From Rugamonas aquatica (GTDB taxonomy: Bacteria; Pseudomonadota; Gammaproteobacteria; Burkholderiales; Burkholderiaceae_D), in contig NZ_WHUG01000004.1 of NCBI RefSeq assembly GCF_009380215.1, forward strand, positions 518,202-582,201: DNA of 64,000 nt, written 5' to 3'. A model generated the notes under the pieces. That model had not been told where the DNA came from, searched no databases, and saw only the letters and a program-made list of their open reading frames with translations. The position numbers were made by a program, and so were the translations under genes. Below are positions 1 to 7,979 of this stretch, one piece after another (positions within the stretch are counted from its first letter, which is position 1; the number at the start of each line of letters is the position of its first letter).

Positions 1-938
1 GAGTGCGCGTCATCTGCGCGGTGCAGCAGCGGTTCTTGCCCGAGCGCTTGGCTTCGTATAGTGCACCGTCGGCCACCGCGATCACCGAAGCCACCTGGTC
101 GGCGTCGTCGGGATAGATGCCGATGCCGATGCTGGTCGACAGTTGCAGCGTCAGGCCGTTGATGATGTAGGGTTCGGAAACCGCCTCGATCAGCTTGGCG
201 GCAGGTTCCTGCGTGTCGCCCAGTTGGGCGATATTGCCCATGACGATGACGAACTCGTCGCCGCCGACGCGGGCCACGGTATCTTCCCCGCGCGCGCAGC
301 CGACCAGGCGCTGCGCCACCATTTTCAGGATCTCGTCGCCGGTGGCGTGGCCATGGGTATCATTGATGGCCTTGAAGCCGTCCAGATCCAGGTACATCAC
401 GGCGGCCTTGTTCTGCTGGCGGGTGGCGTGTTGCAGCACGGTGGCGATGCGGTCTTCCAGCAGGCGGCGGTTGGGCAGGCCGGTCAGCGGATCGTGCAGC
501 GCCAGTTCCTGCTGCTGGCGGCTGTACTGCGCCAGCTCCTTGTACAGCAGGCGCACTTCCAGCATGTTGTGGATGCGCTTGTGCACTTCCAGCAGGTCGA
601 ACGGTTTGCTGATGAAGTCGCGCGCACCGGCTTCCAGCGCGGCGATCTTGAAGCTCGGCTGGGCGGTCAGCGCCAGCACCGGCAGGTAGCCGCCCTGTTC
701 GATTTCCTTCAGGCCCTTCATGACCTGGAAGCCGTTCAGGCCGGGCATTTGCAGGTCCAGCAGGATCAGGTCGTAGCATTGCTGGCGGTGCAGCGGGCAG
801 ACCTGTTCCGGCAGCATGGTGGAGGAGACGTCGGTATAGCCGGCCTCACGCAGGATTTCCAACATCAGTTCGACGTTGTCTGCGCTGTCATCCACCACCA
901 GTATCTTGGCGTTCAGGATTTCTTCTCGGCTCGGCATA
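1..938 (-). CDS. Response regulator with GGDEF domain (diguanylate cyclase), 3' end cut by window edge
   Basis: About 312 codons are visible and no stop is reached before base 1. Residues 11-125 form a receiver domain with phospho-acceptor Asp61 in the context LLDLQMPG. A GGDEF domain starts near residue 147 (DPLTGLPNRR), with an intact GGDEF signature at 225-229 and an RxxD inhibitory site (RGED, 216-219) exactly five residues before it. It should therefore make c-di-GMP from two GTP, be product-inhibited, and be controlled by phosphorylation from a partner kinase. The start ATG at 938 is followed by a normal receiver N-terminus (MPSREEILNAKILVVDD). It is on the same strand as the two signalling genes at 1200-4378, but 261 bases separate them, so an operon is not certain. 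Family assignment is sure; the target process is unknown. Confidence 0.93.
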
Positions 939-1038
939 TTGTTCTCTGTCTGTCTCAAATAGGCCATTCCGGCCAGAAATTTATGGTCCCACGATCATAG
1001 CGAAGGCGTCTGTGTTGCGGCGCACACAAGCACATGGT

Positions 1039-1164
1039 ATTTCCGTGTGGCAATTAATTGTACCCGGTTTTCCGTATTTTTGTAGTTTATCAAGTGATCT
1101 TCAGATTGCTTGTAGGACATTGCCGCGTCTATAAGTAGGAGTAATATAATTTCCGTGTGGCAAT
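1039..1164. repeat. Two exact 16-bp direct repeats 110 bp apart
   Basis: The 16-mer ATTTCCGTGTGGCAAT occurs at 1039-1054 and again at 1149-1164. Both copies lie in the AT-rich 261-bp gap (939-1199) between two minus-strand signalling genes. No ORF with a ribosome binding site was seen in this gap. The repeats could be paired protein-binding sites in the promoter of the 1-938 gene, which starts 101 bases from the nearer copy. Function is unknown. Confidence 0.6.
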
Positions 1165-1199
1165 AATGTTCACGGCTATTAACCGGTTGCCATCGCCGC

Positions 1200-3425
1200 T
1201 CAGGCGTGCCGGTGGGTTGCTCCCATGGCCGCCACCTTGGCGATCAGCTCATTCGGCTCGACCGGCTTGGAAATATGCGCCAGGAAGCCGCTCGACAGCG
1301 CCTTGATGCGGTCTTCCGAACGGGCGAAGGCGGTCAGCGCGATGGCCGGCAAATCGCCGCCGCGCGCCGGCCCCAGCGCCCGGATGCGGTCCAGCAGGCC
1401 GTAGCCGTCCACTTCCGGCATGCCGAGGTCGCTGACCATCAGGTCCGGCCGCGCATGCTGCAACAGCGTCAGCGCTTCGGTCGCGGTGGCGGCGGTCAGC
1501 ACGTCGGCGTTGCAGTCGTTGAGGATGCGCTTGATCAGCTCGCGCGCATCGTCTTCGTCGTCCACCACCAGCACTTGCAGGCCGGACAGGTCATGCGCCG
1601 CCGCGCGGCGGCCGGCGCCGCTCGTGCTCAGCGGTTCGTCATAGCCATGGCGGCGCGGCAGGCGCACGGTGAAGCAGGCGCCGCGGCCTTCGCCCTCGCT
1701 GTCGGCCTCCACCGTGCCGCCGTGCTGTTCCACCAGATGCTTGACGATCGCCAGCCCCAGCCCCAGGCCGCCGTGCTTGCGGGTGGTGGTGGCGTCGGCC
1801 TGGCGGAAGCGTTCGAACACATGATCGAGAAAGCCGGGGGAGATGCCAATGCCGCTGTCGCGCACGGCGATGGCGATCTGGTCGCCTTCGCGGCGGATGT
1901 GCACGTCGATGGTGCCGCCGGGCGGCGTGAACTTGATGGCGTTGGTCAGCAGGTTCCACAGGACTTGCTGCAGGCGGTTGGCGTCGCCGGCCACCAGGCC
2001 GGGCGCGGCGTCGAAGTGCTTGTCGATGCGGATCTGCTTGCTCTGGGCGGCGGGGCGCACGGTGTCGATGGCGGCGGCGGCGATGGCGGCCGGCGCCAGC
2101 GACAGCATTTCCAGCCGCACCTTGCCGGAGGCGATGCTGCTCATGTCGAGCAAGTCTTCGATCAGCTGGGCCTGGGCGCGGGCGTTGCGTTCGATGGTTT
2201 GCAGGCCGCGGTGCAGGTCGGCCTGGTCGCGGCTGCCGCGCCGCAGCACCTGGGCCCAGCCGAGGATGGCGGTCAGCGGCGTGCGCAGTTCGTGCGACAG
2301 CGTGGCCAGGAATTCATCCTTCATCTGGCTGGTGCGTTCGGCGTCGGCGCGGGCCTCGCGTTCGCTGTCGAGCAGGATCTTGCGTTCCTCGGCGGCCCGG
2401 CGCGAGGCGTCGTACAGGCGCGCATTGTCGATCGCGACGGCGGCCTGGGCGGCGATGCCGCCGATGATGCGCTCGGTGCGCTCGCTGAACATGTCCGGCT
2501 CCGGGTGGCCGAAGAACAGGCAACCGATCACCACGCCCGAACGCAGCGCCACCGGCACCGCCAGATAGCTGCGCACCGGCGGCTGGCCGGCCGGCGTGGC
2601 GCGGCATGGATGGTCGCTGGCGTAGCGGGCGTCGGCCGGCAGGTCGTTGCTGCGCATGGCTTCCCGGCCGCACAGGTCGCCGTCGGCCAGCGCGTCGTCA
2701 TGCGGACGGCCGAAGCTGGCGTAGCCGGGCGGGGTGCAGCTGGACAGCGTGTGCAGCACGCGCGCGTTGCCGTGGCCGTCGGCGCCGTGGTAGAAGAAGG
2801 CGCCGCAGCGGGCGCCGCTGATGCTGGTGGCGGCGTCGGTCACTTCCTGCAGCAGCGGATGCAGGTCGCGGGTCGAGGCCAGCGCGTTGCCGGTGCGGTT
2901 GACCAGCTCCAGTACGGCGGTCTCGTCGCGCAGCGCTTCCTGCACGCGCTTGACCTGGTCGACATCGGTGCTGGTGCCGAACCAGCGCAGCACGCGGCCG
3001 GCGGCGTCGTGCACCGGATTGGCGCGCGTGAGGAACCAGCGGAATTCGCCGTTGGCGCTGCGGATCGGCACTTCGAGTTCGAACGGCAGGCCGGTGGCGC
3101 GCGACAGATCCCAGCGTTCCTGCATGGCGCCGACGCAATCGGGCGCATAGACCTGGCGCCAGCCGTCGCCGCTCATCTGTTCTGCGGTGGTGCCGGTGTA
3201 GGCGTACCACGGCTGGTTGTACCACACCATGGTGCCGTCCTGCTCGGCAATCCACGCCAGCTGCGGCATCGAATCGGCCAGCGCCCGCAATTCCAGCTGG
3301 CTCTGGCGCAGCGCTTCCCGGGCGTTCAGCAATTCCTGCTGGACGCTGGAAGAGGTCTGGAGCGCGGCGTCGTCCGTCGGGTGCTGGGAGGGAGTGGCGT
3401 CGGTGGGCTCGTTCGGAGGAATCAT
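1200..3425 (-). CDS. PAS-GAF hybrid sensor histidine kinase/response regulator
   Basis: 741 aa. Domains in order: PAS near 45-160 ([13 protein letters not shown], with a PAC-like end at RWFGTSTDV), GAF near 185-340, HisKA with the phospho-His in SHELRTPL at about 377, HATPase with an N box ([11 protein letters not shown]) and a [10 protein letters not shown] box, and a C-terminal receiver with phospho-Asp at about 664 ([11 protein letters not shown]). No membrane segment is seen, so it is probably a cytoplasmic sensor of a soluble cue through PAS/GAF. The receiver suggests a phosphorelay or self-regulation. The start ATG at 3425 has a GGAGGAATC ribosome binding site just upstream on the minus strand. 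Its partner is not evident; the REC-GGDEF protein at 1-938 is a plausible neighbour target (inference). Confidence 0.93.
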   Translation of the reverse strand: MIPPNEPTDATPSQHPTDDAALQTSSSVQQELLNAREALRQSQLELRALADSMPQLAWIAEQDGTMVWYNQPWYAYTGTTAEQMSGDGWRQVYAPDCVGAMQERWDLSRATGLPFELEVPIRSANGEFRWFLTRANPVHDAAGRVLRWFGTSTDVDQVKRVQEALRDETAVLELVNRTGNALASTRDLHPLLQEVTDAATSISGARCGAFFYHGADGHGNARVLHTLSSCTPPGYASFGRPHDDALADGDLCGREAMRSNDLPADARYASDHPCRATPAGQPPVRSYLAVPVALRSGVVIGCLFFGHPEPDMFSERTERIIGGIAAQAAVAIDNARLYDASRRAAEERKILLDSEREARADAERTSQMKDEFLATLSHELRTPLTAILGWAQVLRRGSRDQADLHRGLQTIERNARAQAQLIEDLLDMSSIASGKVRLEMLSLAPAAIAAAAIDTVRPAAQSKQIRIDKHFDAAPGLVAGDANRLQQVLWNLLTNAIKFTPPGGTIDVHIRREGDQIAIAVRDSGIGISPGFLDHVFERFRQADATTTRKHGGLGLGLAIVKHLVEQHGGTVEADSEGEGRGACFTVRLPRRHGYDEPLSTSGAGRRAAAHDLSGLQVLVVDDEDDARELIKRILNDCNADVLTAATATEALTLLQHARPDLMVSDLGMPEVDGYGLLDRIRALGPARGGDLPAIALTAFARSEDRIKALSSGFLAHISKPVEPNELIAKVAAMGATHRHA

Positions 3426-3550
3426 GTGGGCTTCAGCTGCCGCGAAGCTGGCGGCCGCCGGACGGCGGCTCGTCAGGCTAACGCTAGACGTTTTACGGTA
3501 GCTTCATTGTAGCCCCATCTCCCACCGTGGCTCCGCACGGTTGGTGGCGC

Positions 3551-4378
3551 TCAGGCCTGGGTGTTGCCGATGCGCCGGGCGATCTGTTCCAGCGCCGCTT
3601 GCAGCTGTTCGATGTCGTAGGGTTTTTGCAGCGACTGGGCGGGGAATTCCAGGTGGCGGGTCAGCTCGTCGCCGTAGCCGGAGGCGAACAGCAGTTGCAG
3701 CGCCGGCGTCTGTTGCAGCGCCTTGCGCGCCAGCTCGACGCCGGACATGCCGGGCAGGCTGACATCGGTGAACAGCACGTCGAAGCATTGGCGCGACAGT
3801 TCGGGCAGGGCGTCTTCGCCGGTGGTGGCGGCCTGCACTTCATGGCCGAGCGCGCGCAGCGTTTCGCACACCAGGTAGCGGGCGTCGGCATTGTCCTCGA
3901 CCACCAGCATGCGCAGCGGCCGCGCGGTGTCGGCCAGCGGCGCGGCCTGGGCTGCTGCCAGCGTGCACAGCACGCCGGCCACCTGGCCGGCGGCGTCGCG
4001 CACCGGGGTGTAGTACAGGTCCAGCGCCAACTGGGCGACGCCGTTGTTGCGCCACGCGGGCAAGGTCACGCCGCGATAGCTGGCGCTGCCGCCAGCCCAG
4101 GCTTGGCCGATGGCGGCGCCGTTCCAGCTCCACGCGGCCGGCTGGATCGACGGCACGCTGCCACCGGGCGCGCGCAGGCTCGACAGGCCGATCAGCGCCG
4201 CGTAGGCATCGTTGTACACCATGATTTGTTCGGGACCCCACATCAGCAGCATGGCGCTGGGGGAATTGAGCAGGATGTCCACCGTCAGGCGCAGCGGCAA
4301 TGGCCAGCCGGCAGGATCGCCAAGGGCGGTGCGCGACCAGTCGGGGGAGGGTGGCGCGACGGGGGCGGATGATGTCAT
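3551..4378 (-). CDS. PAS-like domain fused directly to a receiver domain (kinase core absent)
   Basis: 275 aa from the ATG at 4378; a longer frame to 4435 exists but adds a non-conserved tail. Residues 1-145 match the N-terminal PAS-type sensor of large soluble hybrid kinases (WPLPLRLTVDILLNSP, then MLLMWGPEQIMVYNDAY). Residues 155-270 are a receiver (MLVVEDNADARYLV, phospho-Asp in FTDVSLPGMSG). HisKA and HATPase domains that normally lie between these parts are missing, so it cannot be a kinase itself. It may be a natural fusion or the remnant of an internal deletion. It is downstream of a strong minus-strand terminator (4437-4465), so it needs its own promoter in 4379-4436 or starts inside that gap. 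Confidence 0.85.
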   Translation of the reverse strand: MTSSAPVAPPSPDWSRTALGDPAGWPLPLRLTVDILLNSPSAMLLMWGPEQIMVYNDAYAALIGLSSLRAPGGSVPSIQPAAWSWNGAAIGQAWAGGSASYRGVTLPAWRNNGVAQLALDLYYTPVRDAAGQVAGVLCTLAAAQAAPLADTARPLRMLVVEDNADARYLVCETLRALGHEVQAATTGEDALPELSRQCFDVLFTDVSLPGMSGVELARKALQQTPALQLLFASGYGDELTRHLEFPAQSLQKPYDIEQLQAALEQIARRIGNTQA

Positions 4379-4436
4379 GCTAGGGCAACCTGTCAGTATG
4401 TTGTCTTGGAAGGCAAAGCTGACCGCATCGTACACT

Positions 4437-4465
4437 AAAAAAAAAGCCCGCTACAGGAGCGGGCT
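4437..4465 (-). terminator. Strong intrinsic terminator, minus strand
   Basis: A perfect 8-bp stem AGCCCGCT/AGCGGGCT with a 5-nt loop is followed on the minus strand by nine T residues (the A run at 4437-4445). On the plus strand the tail is poor in T, so the direction is minus. No ordinary minus-strand gene lies just upstream, which is why a small RNA is proposed there. Confidence 0.85.
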
Positions 4466-4620
4466 AAATCTATTTCCTTGGAGGAGAATAGAGGAGACAG
4501 GTGAATGATGCTGCAGCGCGCAAGGGAAAGCAAATTCTTTCTCATGATGAGCGAGATCACTGGCATGAATGAAGCTACCCGCAAGCCTTGAAAAACCTGG
4601 ATTTGTGAGTGAAATGCTCA
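4437..4620 (-). ncRNA. Candidate small RNA ending at the 4437-4465 terminator
   Basis: The 318-base gap between 4378 and 4697 contains no convincing gene, yet it holds a strong minus-strand terminator. The transcript that would stop there carries two CU-rich stretches (CTCCTCC opposite 4480-4486 and CTCCTC opposite 4491-4496), which are complementary to Shine-Dalgarno sequences, a pattern used by some regulatory RNAs. The 5' end is a guess; I saw no clean promoter. Alternatives on the same DNA are a 56-codon minus-strand frame ending inside the terminator, and a 28-codon plus-strand frame (4505-4591) preceded by GAGGAG. Weak to moderate support only. Confidence 0.3.
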
Positions 4621-4696
4621 TGTTTTCCACCGCGCCGGGGCGCACTGCGGATACACTGGATGGCGGAGCGGCGCGGTGCCGCAAAAGGGAGGCGCA

Positions 4697-4924
4697 ATGG
4701 CGACGGTAGTGAAGCACAGAAAGGTGAAGATTGTTGTGCTGGAACAAAACGAAGAGATCGCGGGCACTTGCCGCCAGGGTGATATCGCCATCATCAACGA
4801 TCAGGCGGGCTGGTGGATCAAGTTTGTCGGCGAGGGCGGGCAGATCGATTGTTACGGCGTTCCCTATCCTTCCTATAACGAAGCGTTGTGGTCGGCCAAG
4901 GCGGCGGCCGAATTCGGCACCTGA
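4697..4924 (+). CDS. Small conserved-looking hypothetical protein (75 aa)
   Basis: The ATG at 4697 is preceded by GGGAGG with good spacing, which decides this start over the upstream in-frame ATG at 4676. The 75-aa product is acidic to neutral, soluble, with no signal peptide or membrane segment. It contains a beta-rich pattern (KIVVLEQNEEIAG, then GDIAIINDQAGWWIKFVGEGG) and ends AAAEFGT. I do not recognise a named family. Codon use matches the neighbouring genes. It is followed by an orphan promoter (4935-4963) and the tRNA-Arg genes. Confidence 0.75.
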   Translation: MATVVKHRKVKIVVLEQNEEIAGTCRQGDIAIINDQAGWWIKFVGEGGQIDCYGVPYPSYNEALWSAKAAAEFGT

Positions 4925-4934
4925 CAGAGAGTGC

Positions 4935-4963
4935 TGGACAAGCCGGGGGAGTGTCCCTATAAT
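4935..4963 (+). promoter_or_regulatory. Near-consensus sigma-70 promoter with no gene directly behind it
   Basis: TGGACA at 4935-4940 and TATAAT at 4958-4963 are separated by 17 bp, close to an ideal housekeeping promoter. The first gene downstream is tRNA-Arg at 5115, which has its own TATAAT at 5100-5105. The intervening 150 bases hold no ORF with a ribosome binding site. It may give a long tRNA precursor or a short RNA. Confidence 0.7.
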
Positions 4964-5077
4964 GCTGCTTCTTTCGAACGGCATGCCGGCTGAAAGAGAT
5001 GCAGCAAAGCAGTTTGCACAGTGGTTGATTCGGTGTTTTAGATATCGAGCCAATTAAACGATAGAAAATATCGAACT

Positions 5078-5105
5078 TTGCAAAACGAAATTAATGCTTT
5101 ATAAT
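5078..5105 (+). promoter_or_regulatory. Promoter of tRNA-Arg copy 1
   Basis: TTGCAA at 5078-5083 and TATAAT at 5100-5105 with a 16-bp spacer; the tRNA begins 10 bases after the -10 element. Confidence 0.75.
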
Positions 5106-5114
5106 GTTGCTTAA

Positions 5115-5191
5115 GCGGCTGTAGCTCAGCTGGATAGAGTACTTGGCTACGAACCAAGGGGTCGTGGGTTCAATTCCTGCCAGCCGCACCA
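5115..5191 (+). tRNA. tRNA-Arg (anticodon ACG), copy 1
   Basis: 77 bases including an encoded CCA end. The acceptor stem GCGGCTG pairs with CAGCCGC, the anticodon stem CTTGG/CCAAG holds the loop CTACGAA, giving anticodon ACG, and the T arm holds TTCAATTC. ACG is read as ICG after deamination and serves the CGU/CGC/CGA codons. It is identical to the copies at 5328 and 6412. Confidence 0.97.
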
Positions 5192-5205
5192 AAATTCGTA
5201 AGTGA

Positions 5206-5237
5206 AAGGGCCTGAAGAGCAATCTTCGGGCCCTTTT
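5206..5237 (+). terminator. Terminator of tRNA-Arg copy 1
   Basis: The stem AAGGGCCTGAAGA/TCTTCGGGCCCTT (one G-T pair) with a short loop is followed by TTTT. The same stem type follows all three tRNA copies. Confidence 0.85.
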
Positions 5238-5311
5238 GCTATAAGTGTAAGGCCTTGAAACAGATTGCAAAATTTCTTCAAGGAATCCTTCGCCAAACAA
5301 GAAAACGCTGT

Positions 5312-5317
5312 TATAAT
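5312..5317 (+). promoter_or_regulatory. -10 element of tRNA-Arg copy 2
   Basis: TATAAT sits 10 bases before the tRNA, as in the other two copies. The -35 region 17 bp upstream (TTCGCC, 5289-5294) is weak. Confidence 0.6.
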
Positions 5318-5327
5318 CTTGTTTTTC

Positions 5328-5404
5328 GCGGCTGTAGCTCAGCTGGATAGAGTACTTGGCTACGAACCAAGGGGTCGTGGGTTCAATTCCTGCCAGCCGC
5401 ACCA
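5328..5404 (+). tRNA. tRNA-Arg (anticodon ACG), copy 2
   Basis: Base-for-base identical to copy 1, including the CCA end, 136 bases downstream of it. The copied unit extends beyond the tRNA: the first 11 bases of 3' flank (AAAATTCGTAA) and the terminator hairpin type are shared. Confidence 0.97.
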
Positions 5405-5418
5405 AAATTCGTAAGATG

Positions 5419-5455
5419 AAAGGCCTGGAGAGAAATCTTCAGGCCTTTTTTCTTT
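5419..5455 (+). terminator. Terminator of tRNA-Arg copy 2
   Basis: The stem AAAGGCCTGGAGA/TCTTCAGGCCTTT is followed by TTTTCTTT. It probably isolates the tRNA from the PEP-CTERM gene at 5618. The AT-rich stretch after it (about 5500-5590) is the likely promoter region of that gene; I could not fix the boxes. Confidence 0.85.
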
Positions 5456-5617
5456 ATCCGTATCTTCTCCCGCCATTCGGCATCCCCCCCCCAGCTCCCT
5501 TGCTTTGAAATAGTGTCGTATTTGCAATTCCATGATATTATCAAATCAATATATTTGGTAAATTGGAATGTTTCCAATCGACCCTTTAGGGCTTAACTTC
5601 AGGGAATACTACTCGCC

Positions 5618-6322
5618 ATGTCCGTCAAACTTCTCGCCGCAGCATCTGTTCTTGCCCTCAGCTTTTGCGCTTCCAGCGCGCAGGCCTGGACCTTGGTTGC
5701 CACAGGTCATATTACCCGCGGTACTGACTCCACTGGCATTTTTGGTGTCGCTGGTCAGGATCTCACTGGCTTGACCTATACGCAGTCCATGACGGTAAGT
5801 ACTGCGCCCCACGAGTGGACGAGCAATATGTTAGATGAGAGTCGCTATTGGCTGTTCGGTGCCGGGCCGAGTGTGACCGATACGATTACTCTAAAAGGTA
5901 AGACGTTCACATTTACCGCACCATTGATAAAGTGGGGCGCTCAACAAATCGAGATCAGTTCAGGTCCTTACGGCAGTAATTCTGTCAGGAGTCAAACCAA
6001 AGGCTTGTTGCAAGACGGTAGCACTATGTTCATGGGTTATTCGGTGTACAGCCACGCCGCGCAATTTCTCAAAGGGCTTACCTTTCAGCAGGCCATTTCT
6101 GTAGATACTACTGGTCCGCTGTTTCTTGCGGAATCTAACAGCTCCTACGTTCAGTTTAATTCGGAATTTGTTCCTGGACTGCCAACTGCGTATTTTGACG
6201 GCAGCCTCGATCATTTCTCGATCTACCCAACCCCTGACGCGCCTATTCCCGAACCGGCCACCTACGGCATGCTGCTGGCAGGTCTTGGTCTGATCGGCGC
6301 CTTCGCACGCCGCAAAGCCTGA
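5618..6322 (+). CDS. PEP-CTERM sorted secreted protein
   Basis: 234 aa. The N-terminal signal peptide (MSVKLLAAASVLALSF, cleavage expected after the SAQA near residue 23) is followed by a secreted domain rich in Ser/Thr/Gly that I cannot place in a family. The C-terminus carries the PEP-CTERM sorting signal: PIPEPATYGML, a hydrophobic helix, then the basic end ARRKA. In this family, an exosortase (EpsH/XrtA type) cleaves at the PEP motif and releases the protein to the surface or to exopolysaccharide. No exosortase gene lies in this window. Base composition is lower in GC than the neighbouring genes, and it sits between two tRNA-Arg copies, which hints at insertion into the tRNA array (inference). 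Confidence 0.9.
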   Translation: MSVKLLAAASVLALSFCASSAQAWTLVATGHITRGTDSTGIFGVAGQDLTGLTYTQSMTVSTAPHEWTSNMLDESRYWLFGAGPSVTDTITLKGKTFTFTAPLIKWGAQQIEISSGPYGSNSVRSQTKGLLQDGSTMFMGYSVYSHAAQFLKGLTFQQAISVDTTGPLFLAESNSSYVQFNSEFVPGLPTAYFDGSLDHFSIYPTPDAPIPEPATYGMLLAGLGLIGAFARRKA

Positions 6323-6343
6323 CCCCCGAGAGTCGCGGCAAAA

Positions 6344-6371
6344 GGGCGCTGCAAGAAATTTCTGCGCGCCC
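6344..6371 (+). terminator. Probable hairpin terminator after the PEP-CTERM gene
   Basis: GGGCGC at 6344-6349 pairs with GCGCCC at 6366-6371, and the interior can extend the stem (GAAA/TTTC). The T tail is poor, so termination strength is uncertain. Confidence 0.5.
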
Positions 6372-6372
6372 C

Positions 6373-6401
6373 TTCTGGATTTGAGTTTCCCCTGCTATAA
6401 T
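6373..6401 (+). promoter_or_regulatory. Promoter of tRNA-Arg copy 3
   Basis: TTCTGG at 6373-6378 and TATAAT at 6396-6401 with a 17-bp spacer; the tRNA starts 10 bases after the -10 element. Confidence 0.6.
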
Positions 6402-6411
6402 ATTGTCTTTC

Positions 6412-6488
6412 GCGGCTGTAGCTCAGCTGGATAGAGTACTTGGCTACGAACCAAGGGGTCGTGGGTTCAATTCCTGCCAGCCGCACCA
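6412..6488 (+). tRNA. tRNA-Arg (anticodon ACG), copy 3
   Basis: Identical to copies 1 and 2 over all 77 bases, including CCA. It is separated from copy 2 by about 1.0 kb containing the PEP-CTERM gene. Its 3' flank (AAAATTCGTAAGA) and terminator are nearly the same as those of copy 2. Confidence 0.97.
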
Positions 6489-6502
6489 AAATTCGTAAGA
6501 CG

Positions 6503-6539
6503 AAGGGCCTGAAGAGAAATCTTCAGGCCCTTTTTCTTT
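6503..6539 (+). terminator. Terminator of tRNA-Arg copy 3
   Basis: The stem AAGGGCCTGAAGA/TCTTCAGGCCCTT is followed by TTTCTTT. It lies just past the stop of the convergent small gene at 6550-6750. Confidence 0.85.
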
Positions 6540-6549
6540 GTGCCTGCGC

Positions 6550-6750
6550 TTAGTGCTGCGCGGCCTTGGCGCACTGCGCCGACAATACCGAGCGCTGCAT
6601 CGCGTCGCCGACGCTGCGGATATGCTCTTGCGTGCAGGTGACCGCGTTGACTTCGATAGGTTGAGTCTGTTTCGCGAGGCTGCGATAGCCGAATACGCCA
6701 AGCAGGGCGGCGGCGGCCAGCGTGAAGACGACGTTGGTTTTAGATTTCAA
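6550..6750 (-). CDS. Small membrane-anchored hypothetical protein (66 aa)
   Basis: One N-terminal hydrophobic segment (residues 7-25, VVFTLAAAALLGVFGYRS) follows the basic start MKSKTN. The rest is a short periplasmic tail with two Cys residues (VTCTQEHIR and SAQCAKAAQH) that could form a disulfide. The start has a GGAATG element upstream on the minus strand. No known family was recognised. It is divergent from lldD at 6834. The ORF has a believable signal/anchor and codon use, so I count it as real. Confidence 0.7.
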   Translation of the reverse strand: MKSKTNVVFTLAAAALLGVFGYRSLAKQTQPIEVNAVTCTQEHIRSVGDAMQRSVLSAQCAKAAQH

Positions 6751-6833
6751 AAATCATTCCTTTTTTGATAGTGCTTCCATGATACACGGGCCTCGTGCGA
6801 TGATAATCCGATCATCGTCCCGGAGGAGTGTGC

Positions 6834-7979
6834 ATGACCATCATCACTACCGTTGAAGACCTGCGTGTCTTGGCCCAGAAGCGCGTGCCGCGCATGTTCT
6901 ACGACTATGCTGATGCCGGCTCATGGACCGAGTCGACCTACCGCGCCAACGTCGACGATTTCCAGACCATCAAATTCCGCCAGCGCGTGGCCGTCAACCT
7001 GGAGAACCGCACGCTGAAAAGCACCATGGTCGGTCAGGACGTGGCGATGCCGGTCGCGCTGGCGCCCACCGGCCTGACCGGCATGCAGCACGCCGACGGC
7101 GAAATCCTGGCCGCCAAGGCCGCCGAAAAATTCGGCGTGCCGTTCACCCTGTCGACCATGAGCATCTGCTCGATCGAAGACATCGCCGCCAATACCAGCA
7201 AGCCTTTCTGGTTCCAGCTGTACGTGATGAAGGACCGTGAATTCATCAACCGCCTGATCGACCGCGCCAAAGCCGCGCGCTGCTCGGCGCTGGTGCTGAC
7301 GCTGGACCTGCAGGTGCTGGGCCAACGCCACAAGGACTTGCGCAACGGCCTGTCGGCGCCACCCAAGCTGACCATCGCCAACATCATCAACATGGCGACC
7401 AAGCCGCGCTGGGTGATGGGCATGCTGGGCACGAAGCGCCGCAGCTTCGGCAATATCGTCGGCCACGCGTCGTCAGTGTCGGACATGTCCTCGCTGTCGT
7501 CGTGGACCAGCCAGCAGTTCGACCTGAGCCTGTCGTGGAAAGACGTCGAGTGGATCAAGCAGCGCTGGGGCGGCAAGCTGATTATCAAAGGCATCATGGA
7601 TGCGGAAGATGCGCGGCTGGCGGTGGAAAGCGGCGCCGATGCGCTGATCGTTTCCAACCACGGCGGCCGCCAGCTGGACGGCGCGCAATCGTCGATCGGC
7701 GCGCTGCCCGGCATCGTCGATGTCGTCGGCAAGCAGATCGAAGTGCACATGGACGGCGGCATCCGCTCCGGCCAGGACGTCATCAAAGCCTTGGCGCTGG
7801 GCGCCAGGGGCGTCTACATCGGCCGGCCTTTCCTGTACGGCCTGGGCGCGATGGGCGAAGAGGGCGTCAGCAAGTGCCTGGACATCATCCGCAACGAGCT
7901 GGATCTGACGATGGCTTTCTGCGGCCTGCGCGATGTCACCAAGGTCGATAAAAACATCCTGCTGCCGGGCAGCTACTGA
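6834..7979 (+). CDS. lldD: FMN-dependent L-lactate dehydrogenase (alpha-hydroxy-acid dehydrogenase)
   Basis: 381 aa, the usual length for the family. It oxidises L-lactate (or a close 2-hydroxy acid) to pyruvate with FMN and passes electrons to the quinone pool. The fold signature is complete: YDYADAGSWTE at the N-terminus, the substrate and FMN loop with the catalytic His in SNHGGRQLDG, and the phosphate-binding MDGGIRSG and GRPFLYG motifs. The ATG at 6834 is preferred to the GTG at 6828 because the CGGAGGAG ribosome binding site ends 7 bases before it and would overlap the GTG. The stop overlaps the next gene by one base (TGATG), so the methyltransferase is translationally coupled. Substrate specificity within the lactate/mandelate/glycolate group is not proven. 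Confidence 0.92.
   Translation: MTIITTVEDLRVLAQKRVPRMFYDYADAGSWTESTYRANVDDFQTIKFRQRVAVNLENRTLKSTMVGQDVAMPVALAPTGLTGMQHADGEILAAKAAEKFGVPFTLSTMSICSIEDIAANTSKPFWFQLYVMKDREFINRLIDRAKAARCSALVLTLDLQVLGQRHKDLRNGLSAPPKLTIANIINMATKPRWVMGMLGTKRRSFGNIVGHASSVSDMSSLSSWTSQQFDLSLSWKDVEWIKQRWGGKLIIKGIMDAEDARLAVESGADALIVSNHGGRQLDGAQSSIGALPGIVDVVGKQIEVHMDGGIRSGQDVIKALALGARGVYIGRPFLYGLGAMGEEGVSKCLDIIRNELDLTMAFCGLRDVTKVDKNILLPGSY

Noticed and set aside
4451..5053. 200-codon minus-strand frame across the small gene at 4697
   Set aside because: Its last part ends inside a terminator hairpin, it is antisense to a gene with a good ribosome binding site, and it has no family features.
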